Positions 25,459 through 31,862 of a DNA stretch of 31,862 nt are shown here, in pieces. This DNA comes from CAZJAH01 sp964544155 (GTDB lineage Bacteria > Bacteroidota > Ignavibacteria > Kapaibacteriales > UBA2268), in contig CAZJAH010000034.1 of NCBI GenBank assembly GCA_964544155.1, positions 1-31,862 of the forward strand. Reading direction: 5' to 3'. Within the stretch, counting starts at the first letter, position 1; each line of letters opens with the position of its first letter. Both the position numbers and the translations under genes were made by a program. The notes below the pieces were generated by a model, which made no database searches, had not been told where the DNA came from, and saw nothing but the letters and a program-made list of their open reading frames with translations.

Positions 25459-26576
25459 CCCTTAAACAGCCTTGAATAGAGCTGTTCGTACTGAGAGATT
25501 ATCATTTTTGAATCAAAGTGTTCTTTTGCTCTTTTAAATGAATTTTCAGAAAAAGTCTCCCATTTCTTCTTATTGGTAAGAAGTTCAGTGACGTACCTGG
25601 CCATGCGGCTGATGTCGCCCATTTCCGCGATGAAGCCGGTTTCGCCGTGCGAAACAACCTCAGGTATACCGCCTATATTAGCAGCGACAACAGGCACTCC
25701 GCAGCTCATTGCCTCAAGTGCTGACAAACCAAAGCTTTCTGACTGGCTTGGCAGCAGAAACAATTCAGCACAGGATAAGAGCTCCGGTACAGCCTGCTGT
25801 TTGCCAAGGAAGCGCACTTTATCGCTTATATTCAATTCCCTGGCCAGCCTTTCGCATTCAGACCTTTCCGGGCCGTCTCCTATAAGAACCAGCTTAACTT
25901 TCTTTTTTTCCAATACTTTGCTTAATATTCTAATTGTATCCTGCACTCTTTTGACAGGCCTGAAATTAGATATATGCATAATAATGCTTTCATCATCAGC
26001 GGCGAAATTCTTCCTTATGTGAGAGCATTCTTTTTTAGTAAATTCATCTGTATCTATGAAGTTATAAATAACATCGATTTCTTTTTCAGTATTGAAATTC
26101 AGGATGGTCCTTTCTTTTAAATAATTCGAAACCGAGGTTACGGCGTCTGATTTATCCAGGGAGTATTTGACGATAGGGTGGAATGCCGGTTCCAGGCCGA
26201 CAAGCGTTATATCAGTACCATGCAGAGTGGTTACAAGCTTAAAGTTTCTGCCGGCGAGAATATCTCTGGTGAGAATCCCGCTTACAGCGTGTGGTACAGC
26301 ATAATGCACATGGAGAATATCCAATTTCTCGTACTTAATTACGTCGATCATTTTTCCGGCTAAAGCCAAAGTATATAGATGAAACTCAAAGAGAGGATAG
26401 TGGGGAATTTCGACTTCATGATAATAAATATTATCAAGAAAACTATCGAGACGCGTAGGTGTAGCATAACTTATAAAATGGACTTCGTGGCCTCTTTTGG
26501 CCAGCTCTTTTCCGAGTTCTGTTGCTACAATTCCGCTTCCTCCGTAGGTGGGATAGCATACCATGCCGATTTTCAT
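25443..26576 (-). CDS. bshA: N-acetyl-alpha-D-glucosaminyl L-malate synthase BshA
   Basis: BshA performs the first step of bacillithiol synthesis, joining N-acetylglucosamine from UDP-GlcNAc to L-malate. The 377-residue GT4 glycosyltransferase has the BshA-typical start GMVCYPTYGGSGIVATELG, then the malate/nucleotide-contact regions ILHVHYAVPHA and TTLHGTDITLVG, and the catalytic-domain motif SESFGLSALEAMSCGVPVVA with both conserved Glu residues. Length is normal. GGAG lies seven bases before the ATG. No bshB or bshC is in the window, so the pathway is dispersed. The gene is divergent from yigZ with only 31 bases between starts. Confidence 0.95.
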   Translation of the reverse strand: MKIGMVCYPTYGGSGIVATELGKELAKRGHEVHFISYATPTRLDSFLDNIYYHEVEIPHYPLFEFHLYTLALAGKMIDVIKYEKLDILHVHYAVPHAVSGILTRDILAGRNFKLVTTLHGTDITLVGLEPAFHPIVKYSLDKSDAVTSVSNYLKERTILNFNTEKEIDVIYNFIDTDEFTKKECSHIRKNFAADDESIIMHISNFRPVKRVQDTIRILSKVLEKKKVKLVLIGDGPERSECERLARELNISDKVRFLGKQQAVPELLSCAELFLLPSQSESFGLSALEAMSCGVPVVAANIGGIPEVVSHGETGFIAEMGDISRMARYVTELLTNKKKWETFSENSFKRAKEHFDSKMIISQYEQLYSRLFKGQALI

Positions 26577-26607
26577 TCATATTCTCCAATAAATAGCAGG
26601 TTTTAAG

Positions 26608-27252
26608 ATGTTTGAAGAACGTACAAGCGGCGATAAATATTATACTATAGAAGGGCCAAAAAGAGCGGAAATCAAAGTTAAAGGATCAAAATTCATTGCT
26701 ACTTCGGCTCCTGCTAAAACCAAAGATGAAGCCCTGGAGTTCCTCGACACGATCAGAAGTGAATTCCATGACGCCACGCATAACTGCTTCGCTTACAGGA
26801 TTGGTCATGAAGGCCTGGAATTTCGCGCTGCCGATGACGGCGAACCAAACGGCTCTGCCGGAAAGCCTATTCTTTTCACAATCAGTAAATATGATTTCAG
26901 CGATATAATTGTTATTGTTACAAGGTATTTCGGCGGGACAAAACTCGGTGTAGGCGGACTGGCAAGAGCTTATTCCGAAAGCGCCGAAGAAGCGCTTAAG
27001 CTATGCAAGCCGAAAGAGGTTCACCTGGTAACAGCCGTCAAAGTATTCTGCACCTATGAGGATATTTCTCCCGTTAAGAAATTAATAGAAGAAATGTCCG
27101 TTACATTCAGTGAATTTTATGGGGATTCTGTTGAATTTGAAGCAAAGCTCCCAAATTCCAGAGTTGAAGAATTTACCAAAAGGATAACAGGCACTACAGC
27201 CGGCAGAGCGGGTACAAGAATTTTAGAACCGGAAATTTTCAGGGGTAAATAA
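26608..27252 (+). CDS. yigZ: IMPACT-family protein YigZ
   Basis: The 214-residue protein belongs to the YigZ/IMPACT family, thought to act in translation-related regulation or nucleotide-linked processes. The N-terminal domain has KGSKFIA, DATHNCFAYRIG, the family hallmark DDGEPNGSAGKPIL and VTRYFGGTKLGVGGLARAY. The C-terminal ferredoxin-like domain runs from about 135. Length is typical. The start is close to bshA (divergent) and the stop TAA overlaps the ATG of panC by one base, so panC is probably translationally coupled to it. Confidence 0.94.
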   Translation: MFEERTSGDKYYTIEGPKRAEIKVKGSKFIATSAPAKTKDEALEFLDTIRSEFHDATHNCFAYRIGHEGLEFRAADDGEPNGSAGKPILFTISKYDFSDIIVIVTRYFGGTKLGVGGLARAYSESAEEALKLCKPKEVHLVTAVKVFCTYEDISPVKKLIEEMSVTFSEFYGDSVEFEAKLPNSRVEEFTKRITGTTAGRAGTRILEPEIFRGK

Positions 27253-28142
27253 TGAAAATCATTGAGAAAGCCGATGAAATGAGGAAAATATCCGCCGAAT
27301 TAAAGGATTCGGGTAAAAAAACAGGATTTGTGCCCACCATGGGATTTTTGCACCGCGGCCATACCTCACTTTTTGAAAAAGCGGCTGAAATATCGGATAT
27401 TATTATCGCTTCGATTTACGTTAATCCTACGCAGTTCGGCCCCAATGAGGACTTTGAGCACTATCCGCGCGACCGGGAAAGGGATATTGAATTATCTGAA
27501 AAGCATGGTGTTGATATTCTATTTGCTCCGGATAATAAGCAGATGTATCCCGCCGGCCATTCTACTACTATTAATGTAACGAGAGTTTCTGAACCTTTCG
27601 AAGGTGAAAAAAGGCCGGGACATTTTAATGGAGTGGCAACCATAGTCGCAAAGCTTTTCAACATAGTTAACCCTGACATAGCGGTTTTCGGGCAAAAAGA
27701 CTTTCAGCAGACACTGGTTATCAAGCAGATGGCCGCTGACCTTAATATGGGCATTAAAATAGTTATTGCTCCCACTGTGCGGGAAAATGACGGCCTGGCT
27801 ATGTCATCACGCAATAAATACCTTAGCAATGAAGAAAGGCAGGCCGCACCGGCTCTGTTCCATTCGCTCGAAGAAGGACGAAAGGCCATACTGCAAGGAG
27901 AGCGCCGCCGTAAGATCATCAATGCCATAATGAGAAAAAGGATCAGCGAAGAGCCGAAATTCAAAACAGATTACCTTAATGCAGCAGACGCAGATAATCT
28001 TCAGGAACCCGAAGAATTTCTGCCGGGAGACCATATTGCACTGCTTGGAGCGTGTTTCATGGGTACGACAAGGCTGATAGATAACGCGCTGGTAACAGTA
28101 CCAGGCCGCTTAAACGAAAATAATTTTATCGAAGGAATTTAG
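27252..28142 (+). CDS. panC: Pantoate--beta-alanine ligase PanC
   Basis: PanC joins pantoate and beta-alanine with ATP to make pantothenate, the precursor of coenzyme A. The 296-residue product shows the HIGH-type motif MGFLHRGH (His34, His37), SIYVNPTQFGPNEDF, FGQKDFQQ in the pantoate/ATP pocket and AMSSRNKYLS as the second nucleotidyl-transfer motif. Length is close to the E. coli enzyme (283). The ATG overlaps the yigZ stop (TAATG). No panB or panD is adjacent. A structured 49-base element follows the stop. Confidence 0.96.
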   Translation: MKIIEKADEMRKISAELKDSGKKTGFVPTMGFLHRGHTSLFEKAAEISDIIIASIYVNPTQFGPNEDFEHYPRDRERDIELSEKHGVDILFAPDNKQMYPAGHSTTINVTRVSEPFEGEKRPGHFNGVATIVAKLFNIVNPDIAVFGQKDFQQTLVIKQMAADLNMGIKIVIAPTVRENDGLAMSSRNKYLSNEERQAAPALFHSLEEGRKAILQGERRRKIINAIMRKRISEEPKFKTDYLNAADADNLQEPEEFLPGDHIALLGACFMGTTRLIDNALVTVPGRLNENNFIEGI

Positions 28143-28176
28143 CATTATTTATCAACTTAATTTTAATATTACGAAC

Positions 28177-28225
28177 CTGCTATTCCGCATTTAAAGGGGA
28201 ATATTCCCGCGTAGTATAATAGCAG
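28177..28225 (+). promoter_or_regulatory. Nested inverted-repeat element between panC and ppdK
   Basis: CTGCTATT (28177-28184) pairs with AATAGCAG (28218-28225), enclosing CGC / GCG and a perfect 12-base palindrome GGGAATATTCCC (28197-28208). No T run follows directly, so it is not a standard terminator. It may end the panC transcript weakly, act as an operator, or be an mRNA-stabilising structure. Confidence 0.35.
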
Positions 28226-28293
28226 TTAATTTCATGAAATTCAATACATAAAAATTGCATTTTCTGAAAAAATTCTCAATAAATATTGCTATT

Positions 28294-28324
28294 TTGTGTT
28301 TTTATATTGCGTAAGCTTTATAAT
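28294..28324 (+). promoter_or_regulatory. Candidate ppdK promoter
   Basis: A perfect TATAAT (28319-28324) lies 103 bases before the ppdK start, with TTGTGT (28294-28299) 19 bases upstream as a weak -35. The spacing is slightly long. The 285-base gap to panC and the strong AAAGGGAG ribosome-binding site (28415-28422) fit an independently transcribed gene. Confidence 0.25.
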
Positions 28325-28427
28325 TATTTGTTTATGTGGTTGAGATTGATTAATAATGATAATTTTTAATTATTGAAAAATTTGTCTCTAAAAGAATTGT
28401 TAACATTTCAAACTAAAGGGAGAACAG

Positions 28428-31247
28428 ATGGCTAAGACCAAAAAAGACGCTAAGAAAAAAAGCGCAGGAACTAAGGCAAAATACGTGTATTATTTTGGCG
28501 GCGGCAAAGCGGAAGGCCGCGCGGATATGAAGGACCTCCTCGGTGGTAAGGGCGCTAACCTGGCCGAAATGACTAACCTGGGGCTGCCGGTTCCCGCGGG
28601 ATTTACGATCAGCACGGATGTGTGCACATATTACTATGATAATGATGAAACTTATCCGAAATCCCTGAGCAAGGAAGTTGATAAAGCCCTCGAAAAGCTT
28701 GAAAAAGAAATGGGCGCCAAATTCGGAGACAAAAAAAATCCGCTGCTGGTTTCAGTGCGCTCGGGCGCCAGAGCATCAATGCCCGGCATGATGGACACAG
28801 TTCTCAATCTCGGCCTCAACGACGAAACAATTAAGGGCCTTATCGAAATGTCCGGTAATGAGCGCTTCGCTTATGACGCTTACCGCAGATTCGTTGCTAT
28901 GTACGGCGATGTTGTACTCGATATGAAGCCCAAAACAAAAGATGATATAGACCCTTTTGAAGAAATCCTTGATAAGAAAAAAGAAGCCAAAGGCGTTAAA
29001 CTCGATGTTGATCTCGACGCGAAAGACCTCAAAGAGCTTGTCGCTGAATTCAAAAAAGCGATTAAAGATATTAAAGGAATAGATTTCCCTGAAGACCCCA
29101 TGGATCAGCTCTGGGGATCCATTACCGCGGTATTCGGCTCCTGGAATAACAAAAGAGCAAAGATATACAGGAAACTCAATAATATCCCTGAATACTGGGG
29201 AACAGCCGTTAACGTTCAGGCAATGGTATTCGGTAACCTCAGCGATGATTCCGGTACTGGCGTTGCGTTTACCCGCGATGCCGCTACAGGCGAAAACTAC
29301 TTCTACGGCGAATTCCTTATGAACGCGCAGGGAGAAGACGTTGTCGCAGGTACACGTACTCCGCTTCCTATCATCGAGCTTAAAGATATTGATTCAAAAT
29401 CTTATAACGAATTGGTCAAGATCAACGAAACACTCGAACAGCACTACAAAGAAATGATGGATATCGAGTTCACCATTCAGAAAGGCAAACTTTATATGCT
29501 CCAATGCCGCACAGGTAAGCGTACTGCGATGGCAGCCATCAAAATTGCCGTAGATATGGTTAACGAAAAACTTATTAAACCGAATGAAGCCCTTATGAGA
29601 ATCGAGCCCGACCAGCTCAACCAGCTCCTCAGGCCTATATTCGACCTTAAAGAAAAACAGAAAGCCCTCGATGAAGGAAAGCTGCTGGCTAAAGGCCTCA
29701 ACGCAGGGCCCGGCGCTGCCACCGGTAAGATTGTCTTTAACGCAGAAGACGCTGAAGATTGGGCAAAGAAAGGCGAGAAAGTTATCCTCGTAAGGATTGA
29801 AACTTCACCGGAAGATATCGGCGGTATGAACGCTGCTGAGGGTATCCTTACAGCCCGCGGCGGTATGACTTCTCACGCGGCACTTGTTGCACGCCAGATG
29901 GGTAAAGTCTGCGTTGCCGGCTGCGGTGAACTTCAGATAGATTACAAAGCCAGGATAATGAAGATAGAGAACAGTGACAAAGCCGTTAAAGAAGGAGATT
30001 ACATCTCGATTGACGGTTCCACTGGCGAAGTTATAGAAGGACGTATCCCAACCAAACCCAGCGAAGTTATACAGGTACTCATCGATCAAACTCTCGATGA
30101 AAAAGACGCTCCTGTTTACAGAATGTACAAACAGATCATGGATTGGGCAGACAAGCACCGCAAGCTCAAAGTAAGAACTAACGCCGACCAGCCGGATCAG
30201 TGCGTTAACGCCATCAGGTTTGGCGCTGAAGGTATCGGCCTTACAAGGACTGAGCATATGTTCTTCGGCGAAGGCAAGATCGGCCCCATGCGTGAAATGA
30301 TCCTTGCAAACACAGTGGAAGGCCGTAAAAAAGCCCTTGAAAAACTCCTGCCCCTGCAGAGAGAAGACTTTGAAGGAATATTCGAAGCAATGGACGGACG
30401 CCCTGTAACGATCAGGACTATCGATCCGCCTCTGCATGAGTTCTTACCTCATGACGAAGCCGGACAGAAAGAACTTGCCAAAGAGATCGGCATAAGCGCC
30501 AAGCAGGTTAAAGACAGGGTAGAGGCCCTTCATGAATTTAACCCCATGCTCGGCTTCCGTGGCTGCCGCCTCGGCATTGAATACCCGGAAATAACTTATA
30601 TGCAGGCAAGAGCAATCTTCGAAGCAGCTGTTAACGTTGTCAAAAGGGGCGGAAAAGCTCTACCGGAAGTGATGATACCGCTGGTTGGTAACGTAAGAGA
30701 GCTTTCCGATCAGGAGCAGATTGTCCGCAGAGCTGCCAAAGACGTTATGGAAGAAACCGGCACAAAATTCGAATATCTTGTCGGTACTATGATCGAAGTA
30801 CCCCGCGGCGCTATCACCGCAGGCGAGATCGCTGAAGTGGCTGAATTCTTCTCATTCGGAACTAATGACTTAACCCAGACAACACTCGGCGTAAGCCGTG
30901 ATGATGCAGGCAGGTTCCTTCCCAGCTATGTGGAAAGGGATATTTACGATGCCGATCCGTTCGTATCTATCGATCAGACAGGCGTCGGCTTCCTTATGCG
31001 CCACGCTGTAAGCGAAGGCCGCGCGGCCCGCAAGAAGATTAAACTGGGTATCTGCGGCGAACATGGCGGCGATCCCGCATCTGTGGAATTCTGCCATAAT
31101 ATCGACCTTGACTATGTATCATGCTCGCCATTCCGTGTGCCTATAGCAAGGCTTGCGGCAGCAAGAGCAGCGCTCAGGCCGAAAATGGCTAAGAAAGCAG
31201 TTCACAAAGCTGCCAAAAAAGCAAAGAAATCAACCAAGAAAAAATAA
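28428..31247 (+). CDS. ppdK: Pyruvate, phosphate dikinase with lysine-rich ends
   Basis: The enzyme reversibly converts pyruvate, ATP and phosphate to phosphoenolpyruvate, AMP and pyrophosphate. The 939-residue protein has an N-terminal nucleotide-binding domain (about 20-370), the phosphohistidine domain with catalytic His483 in RGGMTSHAALVARQ, and the C-terminal TIM barrel with Cys876 in LGICGEHGGDP. It is about 65 residues longer than the Clostridium enzyme. The extra length includes Lys/Ala-rich ends: residues 2-18 (AKTKKDAKKKSAGTKAK) and a tail from about 919 (MAKKAVHKAAKKAKK onward). AAAGGGAG lies five bases before the ATG. G+C content is visibly higher than neighbours and codons look biased, which fits high expression. 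A terminator follows. Confidence 0.95.
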   Translation: MAKTKKDAKKKSAGTKAKYVYYFGGGKAEGRADMKDLLGGKGANLAEMTNLGLPVPAGFTISTDVCTYYYDNDETYPKSLSKEVDKALEKLEKEMGAKFGDKKNPLLVSVRSGARASMPGMMDTVLNLGLNDETIKGLIEMSGNERFAYDAYRRFVAMYGDVVLDMKPKTKDDIDPFEEILDKKKEAKGVKLDVDLDAKDLKELVAEFKKAIKDIKGIDFPEDPMDQLWGSITAVFGSWNNKRAKIYRKLNNIPEYWGTAVNVQAMVFGNLSDDSGTGVAFTRDAATGENYFYGEFLMNAQGEDVVAGTRTPLPIIELKDIDSKSYNELVKINETLEQHYKEMMDIEFTIQKGKLYMLQCRTGKRTAMAAIKIAVDMVNEKLIKPNEALMRIEPDQLNQLLRPIFDLKEKQKALDEGKLLAKGLNAGPGAATGKIVFNAEDAEDWAKKGEKVILVRIETSPEDIGGMNAAEGILTARGGMTSHAALVARQMGKVCVAGCGELQIDYKARIMKIENSDKAVKEGDYISIDGSTGEVIEGRIPTKPSEVIQVLIDQTLDEKDAPVYRMYKQIMDWADKHRKLKVRTNADQPDQCVNAIRFGAEGIGLTRTEHMFFGEGKIGPMREMILANTVEGRKKALEKLLPLQREDFEGIFEAMDGRPVTIRTIDPPLHEFLPHDEAGQKELAKEIGISAKQVKDRVEALHEFNPMLGFRGCRLGIEYPEITYMQARAIFEAAVNVVKRGGKALPEVMIPLVGNVRELSDQEQIVRRAAKDVMEETGTKFEYLVGTMIEVPRGAITAGEIAEVAEFFSFGTNDLTQTTLGVSRDDAGRFLPSYVERDIYDADPFVSIDQTGVGFLMRHAVSEGRAARKKIKLGICGEHGGDPASVEFCHNIDLDYVSCSPFRVPIARLAAARAALRPKMAKKAVHKAAKKAKKSTKKK

Positions 31248-31270
31248 ACTTTAGTTAGCTGAAGGTTTAG

Positions 31271-31300
31271 AGGCTCTGCTTAACGGCAGGGCCTTTTTTA
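31271..31300 (+). terminator. Rho-independent terminator after ppdK
   Basis: AGGCTCTGC (31271-31279) pairs with GCAGGGCCT (31286-31294, G-T pairs allowed) around loop TTAACG, followed by a T-rich tail. Confidence 0.85.
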
Positions 31301-31534
31301 TTTTATACTATATCAGGCAAAACGATATAAGTGTTTGAAATATAATACAAGTTCAACAAGTATAAGTCACACCTAATTAATTATATCATTTTAATAGTAA
31401 AGAAAACTATTGCAAATAATTACAATTAATTATAAATTAAAGTTAAGCGCAGTGATTATTAATCGATCGACTACCATAGCATAACATATTTATAATGGAT
31501 AGCATAGAAACCACAAAAGTAAACAGAAATGGCA
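31301..31534. other. AT-rich intergenic spacer without recognisable gene
   Basis: This stretch is strongly AT-rich with no convincing ribosome-binding site, coding frame or structured RNA. It ends where composition changes sharply near 31535. A minus-strand 82-codon frame at 31443-31691 has no support. Confidence 0.6.
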
Positions 31535-31862
31535 TTCTGAGCAACGCGGAGAATCCAAAGAAGGTATGCGCGGAGGCAGAGGACATCGGAGGTGGAGAGA
31601 AAGCCTCCAGCTTTTGGTCGCACCCCATCGTCCGGAAACGGCTCTGCGACCCGTTCCCGGCCACTTCCCCTCGGAGAGGGGAAGAAAACAAATTGTGGTT
31701 AAATCCTGCTATTTCAAATAAATATTCCGGTCAGTTTCCCCTCCTCGTAGAGACGCATTATAATGCGTCCGGTGGCACGCTGAAAGGCTCGCAGAGCCGT
31801 TGCGTGACGGGGTGGTGCGGCCGGGAGATAATGGTAAGATATTGCACAGCACGGGCGAAATT
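31535..31862. repeat. G+C-rich block of nested inverted repeats, runs off the window
   Basis: Composition shifts abruptly from AT-rich spacer. Within about 300 bases lie GGAGGC / GCCTCC (31572-31577, 31603-31608), GGTCGCA / TGCGACC (31616-31622, 31645-31651) enclosing CCG-GAAA-CGG, a perfect nine-base-pair hairpin CTTCCCCTC-GGA-GAGGGGAAG (31664-31684), the 18-base perfect palindrome GACGCATTATAATGCGTC (31752-31769), GGCTC-GCA-GAGCC (31786-31798) and CACGC / GCGTG around it. AACGGCTCTGCGA (31637-31649) recurs in inverse at 31789-31801. This looks like one or more dispersed intergenic repeats. A plus-strand frame from ATG 31495 stays open 122 codons to the edge but has no ribosome-binding site and passes through the hairpins, so I do not call it a gene. 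Confidence 0.6.

Noticed and set aside
25573..26022. Plus-strand frame of 149 codons inside bshA
   Set aside because: It is antisense to conserved GT4 motifs, low in complexity (Ser/Leu-rich) and has no supporting signals.
29805..30437. Minus-strand open frame of 210 codons inside ppdK
   Set aside because: It lies wholly antisense to a strongly conserved enzyme with biased codons, has no ribosome-binding site and no recognisable domain; such frames arise from codon bias.
1..31862. CRISPR array, tRNA or rRNA genes
   Set aside because: I saw no regularly spaced repeats and no cloverleaf or rRNA-like sequence, though without a computed search a tRNA in an intergenic region cannot be absolutely excluded.

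Overview
This window is ordinary chromosomal sequence from a Gram-negative bacterium of the Bacteroidota / Chlorobiota / Ignavibacteriota (FCB) group. The evidence is a type IX secretion C-terminal tail on a giant exported protein, an OstA-like (LptA-type) outer-membrane biogenesis protein, the bacillithiol gene bshA, a TPR-linked histidine kinase, and AT-rich intergenic DNA. Several genes have clear Shine-Dalgarno sequences (AAGGAG, AGGAGG, AAAGGGAG), which is less typical of core Bacteroidetes. I lean weakly toward an Ignavibacteria- or Kapabacteria-like lineage, but the sequence alone does not settle it. I see no phage, transposase, CRISPR array, rRNA or tRNA.

Layout. 1-496: start of a leftward gene cut by the edge, preceded by a 24-codon ORF flanked by two terminator-like hairpins. 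497-5748: TPR sensor kinase, then a secreted tripeptidyl-peptidase-II-like protease, closed by a strong terminator. 5845-7745 (minus): a receiver-kinase hybrid translationally coupled to a SAM hydroxide adenosyltransferase (DUF62). 7872-9776: Uup-like ABC-F ATPase. 9789-12931 (minus): pgpH-type c-di-AMP phosphodiesterase, then xerD. 13077-14238: rsmE and a small GIY-YIG-like protein. 14244-16061 (minus): periplasmic TPR protein. 16185-16712: membrane-anchored SRPBCC protein and terminator.

16902-23107: a three-gene envelope cluster (OstA-like protein, 1340-residue T9SS substrate, outer-membrane beta-barrel) ending in a terminator. 23187-25458: HIT hydrolase, rsmA and a PAP2 / inositol-phosphorylceramide-synthase-like membrane enzyme, overlapping bshA (minus) tail to tail by 16 bp. 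26608-28142: yigZ and panC. 28428-31247: pyruvate phosphate dikinase with lysine-rich ends, then a terminator. 31300-31862: no confident gene; AT-rich spacer, then an abrupt G+C-rich block full of inverted repeats running off the edge.

Most genes are housekeeping (rRNA methylation, chromosome dimer resolution, coenzyme A, bacillithiol, central carbon metabolism) mixed with envelope and signalling genes. I found no convincing multi-gene novel system. The items most worth a second look are the hairpin-flanked small ORF at the left edge, the inverted-repeat-rich block at the right edge, the divergent GIY-YIG-like protein, the exported TPPII-like protease, the T9SS envelope cluster and a shared half-site in two divergent promoter regions.
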